From assembly GCA_937859895.1 (NCBI GenBank), contig CALMAV010000362.1:1-9661 (forward strand): DNA of 9,661 nucleotides, read 5' to 3'. The notes beneath the pieces are model-generated. The model did no database searches. It was given only the letters and a program-made list of their open reading frames with translations, and was not told the origin of the DNA. Origin of the DNA: an uncultured Bryobacterales bacterium (GTDB taxonomy: Bacteria; Acidobacteriota; Terriglobia; Bryobacterales; Bryobacteraceae). Positions 6,752 through 9,661 of this stretch are shown piece after piece. The stretch's first letter is position 1. Every line of letters begins with the position of its first letter. A program made the position numbers and the translations under genes.

Positions 6752-6766
6752 CTGTTACAGTAACAG
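6752..6766. promoter_or_regulatory. Perfect 15-bp palindrome, candidate operator
   Basis: CTGTTAC-A-GTAACAG is a perfect inverted repeat with one central base, 53 bases before the MBOAT start codon. Size, symmetry and place fit a dimeric repressor or activator site, but no regulator gene is in the window and the promoter is not clear. A 7-bp arm with a one-base centre is too tight to form an RNA hairpin, which favours a DNA-binding role. Confidence 0.35.
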
Positions 6767-6819
6767 GTGACAAGATCAAATCCCTATTCGGCAGCTAATC
6801 CCAGCCCGAATTTACCCCA

Positions 6820-8232
6820 ATGCTCTTCGATAGTCCAGTATATCTGCTGTTTTTGCTGATTGTGGTCACGCTTTACTGGAAGCTCAATCGCAACAAGCAA
6901 AACGTCTTGCTGCTTGCCGCAAGTTACTTCTTCTATGGCTGGTGGGATTGGCGATTTCTGCTGCTAATGATATTTTCGACCGCGCTTGACTACAAATTGG
7001 CGGTAGTCATTGCTGATACTCCGAATGCGCGATTGCGGAAGTTACTCTTCATCACCTCATTAGTGGTTAATTTCGGCATCCTTGGCTTCTTCAAGTACTT
7101 CAACTTTTTCGTCGACAGCTTTACTTCTTCGCTCGCAATTCTCGGCATAACATCTCTGCCAAAATCGGTGCTGGCGATCATCCTGCCCCCTGGCATCTCT
7201 TTCTACACGTTTCAGGAGGTGGCCTACATCGTAGATGTCTACAACAAGAAACAAGAGCCTGCCCGATCCTTTATCGACTATGGGTTATTTATCAGCTTGT
7301 TTCCGCATTTGATCGCTGGACCCATCCAGCGTCCGTCTCATCTCCTGCCACAAGTTCAGAATACCCGCCGCTTCGACCCCGAGCATGTCTTCGGCGGTGT
7401 GATGCTCATCCTCAGCGGGCTGTTCCGTAAGTGTTTCATCGCAGACAACTGCGCAACCCTTGCTAATGCCGCATTCAACGGGCAACTTGGACATAACGTG
7501 TTCAGCCTTATTATTGGCGTCTATGCCTTTGCCTGGCAGATCTATGGAGATTTTGCCGGTTACAGCGACATGGCAAGAGGCAGCGCACAGCTGATGGGCT
7601 TCCACTTCATGGTCAACTTCCGCCAGCCGTACTTCGCCTCAAACTTACAGGACTTCTGGCATCGCTGGCATATCAGCCTCAGCACGTGGTTACGCGACTA
7701 CTTATATATTCCACTCGGCGGAAACCGGAAAGGAAATCTTCGTACTTACGGGAATCTGATGACAACCATGTTGCTGGGCGGCTTGTGGCATGGTGCAAAC
7801 TGGACATTCGTTATTTGGGGCGGATTGCAAGGAGTTTGGCTATCAGTAGAACGCCTTTTGTTTAGAGACCCAAGCCGCATAGGTGGAGCAAGTCAGGTTT
7901 ATAAAGGATGGATTGCCAGGGTCATCACCTTGTTGGTTATTGGCTTAAGCTGGGTTTTCTTCCGCGCAGCAAACCTGCATGATGCAGTAACAATGCTTGC
8001 AGGTATTTCGACTGTAGAGTGGCGTCCCGAGTACGCAACCTCCATGGGCTATTTGGCCGCGATTACGAGCTTTGGACTGCTGCTCGACTGGCGTTTAGAG
8101 CAACATGACGAAGAATACATCTTTGAGAAGCTTCACCCAGCTGTACCACTCGGTGCAGCGTTGGTTCTAAGCCTCATCGTAATTCTATTTGGAGCAATGG
8201 AGAACAGTGCTTTCATCTATTTCCAGTTCTGA
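6820..8232 (+). CDS. AlgI-like membrane-bound O-acyltransferase (MBOAT)
   Basis: This 470-residue polytopic inner-membrane protein is the usual length for AlgI-type MBOATs, which pass acetyl groups across the membrane for O-acetylation of exported polysaccharides such as alginate. The N-terminus MLFDSPVYLLFLL is typical of the family. Other landmarks are LLLAASYFFYGWWD (30-43), LPPGISFYTFQ (122-132), FPHLIAGPIQR (161-171), GDFAGYSDMARG (243-254), FWHRWHISLSTWLRDYLY (279-296) and IPLGGNRKG (297-305). LGGLWHGANW (319-328) carries the presumed catalytic His324, with His281/His284 in the conserved loop. FFRA at 380-383 is also usual. The start is ATG 6820. No Shine-Dalgarno sequence is visible before it (the upstream bases are mostly pyrimidine and A), so initiation may be weak. 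The next gene overlaps its 3' end, which indicates coupled expression with the SGNH partner. Confidence 0.93.
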   Translation: MLFDSPVYLLFLLIVVTLYWKLNRNKQNVLLLAASYFFYGWWDWRFLLLMIFSTALDYKLAVVIADTPNARLRKLLFITSLVVNFGILGFFKYFNFFVDSFTSSLAILGITSLPKSVLAIILPPGISFYTFQEVAYIVDVYNKKQEPARSFIDYGLFISLFPHLIAGPIQRPSHLLPQVQNTRRFDPEHVFGGVMLILSGLFRKCFIADNCATLANAAFNGQLGHNVFSLIIGVYAFAWQIYGDFAGYSDMARGSAQLMGFHFMVNFRQPYFASNLQDFWHRWHISLSTWLRDYLYIPLGGNRKGNLRTYGNLMTTMLLGGLWHGANWTFVIWGGLQGVWLSVERLLFRDPSRIGGASQVYKGWIARVITLLVIGLSWVFFRAANLHDAVTMLAGISTVEWRPEYATSMGYLAAITSFGLLLDWRLEQHDEEYIFEKLHPAVPLGAALVLSLIVILFGAMENSAFIYFQF

Positions 8233-9187
8233 AAAGCCACCACTGCCCATTCCGGAGGTGGTACATATCAGACCCAACTACGTCGCGTGGATAAGAAATT
8301 CTGCTATCTGCCTGCTGATCTTCTGCCTTTCACTAGAGGCTGTTACCAGGCTTGCATTCTCGCGCATCAGCCATATCGAATCGCGCATTGCTGCTGAATA
8401 TCGAGCAGCCTTGGCGGTCCACAGAACTCCGGGCATCACACAGATTCTGTTACTCGGAAATTCGCTGCCGCTAGAGGGAGTTGCGCTTCCCCAACTGCAA
8501 GAGTCATTGAAAGGGCGTGCTCATGTTGCTCGCTTCGTCATCGAAAACACGGAGTATCTGGATTGGTACTACGGCATTCGAAGGCTTTTTGCTGAGGGCA
8601 GCAGTCCAGACTTAGTTCTACTCTGCATCGACGCTACACACTTGAAGAGTTCCAAGATTCGTGGAGAGTACTCAGCATTCTACTTATTTCAAACAGCCGA
8701 CATCCTGCAAGTCGCTAAAGCTGCGGATCTGGATCTTACAAAAACAGCTGGCTTGTTCCTCGGACGGTACAGCCTCTTCTATGCTGGCCGAACAGGAATT
8801 CGTAACTTTGCGCTGAATCACACGGATGAACGATACGCAGAGTCGGTCAGAAACCTGCCGCCTCTGACTGGAAAGGAACAGCCAGAGATGAATGCAGAGC
8901 CGCTGGACGAATCGCGCTTAACCGCGCTCCGAACTCTCTGCCGTTCGCATAACATCGACTTCACTTTGCTGATACCTCCGGGTTTTGGTAAATCACAAGC
9001 AACGCTGGAGCAAGCAGCTGAGGCTTCACATACAAACGTATTGATACCAGTGCATGAGAATGAGTTTGTACGGACTCAGTATCGGGATGGATATCACCTA
9101 AACGGAAGTGGTGCAAAGATCTTCACAGAGAGACTTGGGGCTCGTCTTCAGACCTATCCGAAAGTCCCAAAGCAGCAGGGGCCATAA
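8207..9187 (+). CDS. Membrane-anchored SGNH/GDSL-like protein, partner of the MBOAT in polysaccharide O-acetylation
   Basis: This is a 326-residue product if GTG 8207 is used, with GGAG at 8191-8194 upstream. TTG 8189 would give 332 and has no ribosome binding site. No ATG occurs in the first two thirds of the frame. There is one transmembrane anchor (about 27-50, VAWIRNSAICLLIFCLSLEAV), so most of the chain should face the periplasm. The SGNH nucleophile block is ILLLGNSLPLEGV with Ser86, so GNS replaces the usual GDS. The C-terminal block DGYHLNGSGAKIF supplies Asp294 and His297, the expected catalytic pair. Positions count from GTG 8207. It overlaps the MBOAT gene by 26 bases. AlgJ/AlgX/PatB-type proteins do this job in other loci: they take acetyl groups handed over by the MBOAT and place them on the polymer. 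It could instead be a deacetylase or a non-catalytic adaptor. Confidence 0.78.
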   Translation: MLSSISSSEKPPLPIPEVVHIRPNYVAWIRNSAICLLIFCLSLEAVTRLAFSRISHIESRIAAEYRAALAVHRTPGITQILLLGNSLPLEGVALPQLQESLKGRAHVARFVIENTEYLDWYYGIRRLFAEGSSPDLVLLCIDATHLKSSKIRGEYSAFYLFQTADILQVAKAADLDLTKTAGLFLGRYSLFYAGRTGIRNFALNHTDERYAESVRNLPPLTGKEQPEMNAEPLDESRLTALRTLCRSHNIDFTLLIPPGFGKSQATLEQAAEASHTNVLIPVHENEFVRTQYRDGYHLNGSGAKIFTERLGARLQTYPKVPKQQGP

Positions 9188-9196
9188 ACCTGGGAT

Positions 9197-9661
9197 TTAG
9201 CGGGCGAGGAGCTTGCTGTAGACTGCGTCCATTCGTTCCAAGTTTTGCTTCATTGAGAAGTGTTCTTTTGCGGTTAGGGCGGCTCGCTCCCGAAAAAGAT
9301 TGCGTAATGCCGTATCTGCTACCACCTGCTCCAATGCGTTAGTAAGCGCGGCTTGGCTGTCTCGATTGAAGGTGAGCCCGTTAGTTCCGTGGTTGATCAA
9401 TTCGGGAATTCCGCCTACCTTCGAGCCGATCACACAGCATCCACACGCCATGGCCTCGAGCAAAGCATTAGGAAAGCTCTCTGAGCGCGAGCTATTGATA
9501 TAGACGTCGATCGTACGCAGCCAATCGACGACGTCGGCTTGGCCGGGCACAAACACGCATGCGTGCTCTACCCCCAACTCTCTCGCGAGGCTTTGCAGGC
9601 GAGGCACTTCAGTACCGCTGCCAACCAGCAGTAACCTCGCTCCCTTATGTACTTGCAAGAC
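9197..9661 (-). CDS. Glycosyltransferase, GT4-like, C-terminal donor-binding half (5' end beyond window)
   Basis: The frame is open to the right edge and ends at TAA (9199-9197), giving about 154 visible residues. They form a C-terminal Glycos_transf_1 domain: ARLLLVGSGTEVPRLQSLA, VFVPGQADVVDWL, INSSRSESFPNALLEAM with an intact E-x7-E, and ACGCCVIGSKVGGIPELI. It ends with the usual helical tail (EHFSMKQNLERMDAVY). It is expected to act in the cytoplasm on the same or a related polysaccharide. The gene is convergent with the SGNH gene, with 9 bases between the stop codons, and must belong to another transcript. Confidence 0.92.
   Translation of the reverse strand, partial: VLQVHKGARLLLVGSGTEVPRLQSLARELGVEHACVFVPGQADVVDWLRTIDVYINSSRSESFPNALLEAMACGCCVIGSKVGGIPELINHGTNGLTFNRDSQAALTNALEQVVADTALRNLFRERAALTAKEHFSMKQNLERMDAVYSKLLAR

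Larger units (their letters stand above)
6504..6819 (+). other. 316-base intergenic region between secreted block and O-acetylation genes
   Basis: No recognisable gene lies here. It holds a 14-bp stem-loop near the left end and a perfect 15-bp palindrome near the right end, both listed separately. An open frame from GTG 6547 to TAA 6798 (83 codons) crosses the region, but its start lies in the stem-loop, it has no ribosome binding site and the product matches nothing I know. The gap suggests the O-acetylation genes may have their own promoter, though no convincing -35/-10 pair stands out. Confidence 0.55.

Noticed and set aside
6547..6798. 83-codon open frame starting at GTG between the secreted block and the MBOAT gene
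   Set aside because: Its start lies in the 14-bp stem-loop, no ribosome binding site precedes it, codon choice looks random and the product resembles no family I know. An inner ATG at 6718 would give only 26 residues.
8189..8191. TTG 8189 as the start of the SGNH protein
   Set aside because: No ribosome binding site precedes it, whereas GTG 8207 has GGAG upstream. The spacing to GTG is 12 bases, so this choice is only moderately sure.
9160..9198. Possible bidirectional terminator between the convergent genes (TCCCA 9165-9169 with TGGGA 9191-9195)
   Set aside because: The stem is only about five pairs with a 21-base loop and no T-run; it is not better than chance.

Overview
The window reads as the inside of an extracellular polysaccharide (EPS/capsule-type) biosynthesis and export locus from a Gram-negative-like soil bacterium. 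My best guess is an acidobacterium. That rests on my memory of similar acidobacterial proteins (a secreted FnIII/beta-helix family ending in a 'DVGADIDAL' motif, tail-fibre-like proteins with Cys-pair modules, and an MBOAT/SGNH pair). No ribosomal or tRNA marker is present to confirm it. Base composition is moderate throughout and I see no IS element, tRNA, CRISPR array or integrase.

Layout. Positions 1-1422 hold the tail of a polysaccharide flippase (cut by the window edge) and a family-4-like glycosyltransferase. After a 138-base gap comes a tight block of three genes for secreted proteins (1561-6503). The first is a phage-tail-fibre-like surface protein with three cysteine-pair modules. 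The second is an FnIII plus beta-helix N-terminal half. The third has its own signal peptide, a DUF4082-like domain, the C-terminal half of the same beta-helix family and a terminal FnIII domain. A 316-base gap (6504-6819) carries a strong 14-bp stem-loop and a separate perfect 15-bp palindrome. Then follow an AlgI-like membrane-bound O-acyltransferase and an overlapping membrane-anchored SGNH-type protein (6820-9187). A second glycosyltransferase lies convergent on the minus strand and runs off the right edge.

How the genes may work together (inference). The glycosyltransferases and flippase would build and translocate a lipid-linked repeat unit. The MBOAT/SGNH pair would O-acetylate the polymer in or outside the inner membrane. 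The three secreted proteins would bind, anchor or trim the exported polymer, or display it on the surface. The most unusual point is that one beta-helix family appears to be divided between two adjacent secreted proteins. The break is filled by a stop, a ribosome binding site, a new signal peptide and a DUF4082-like domain.
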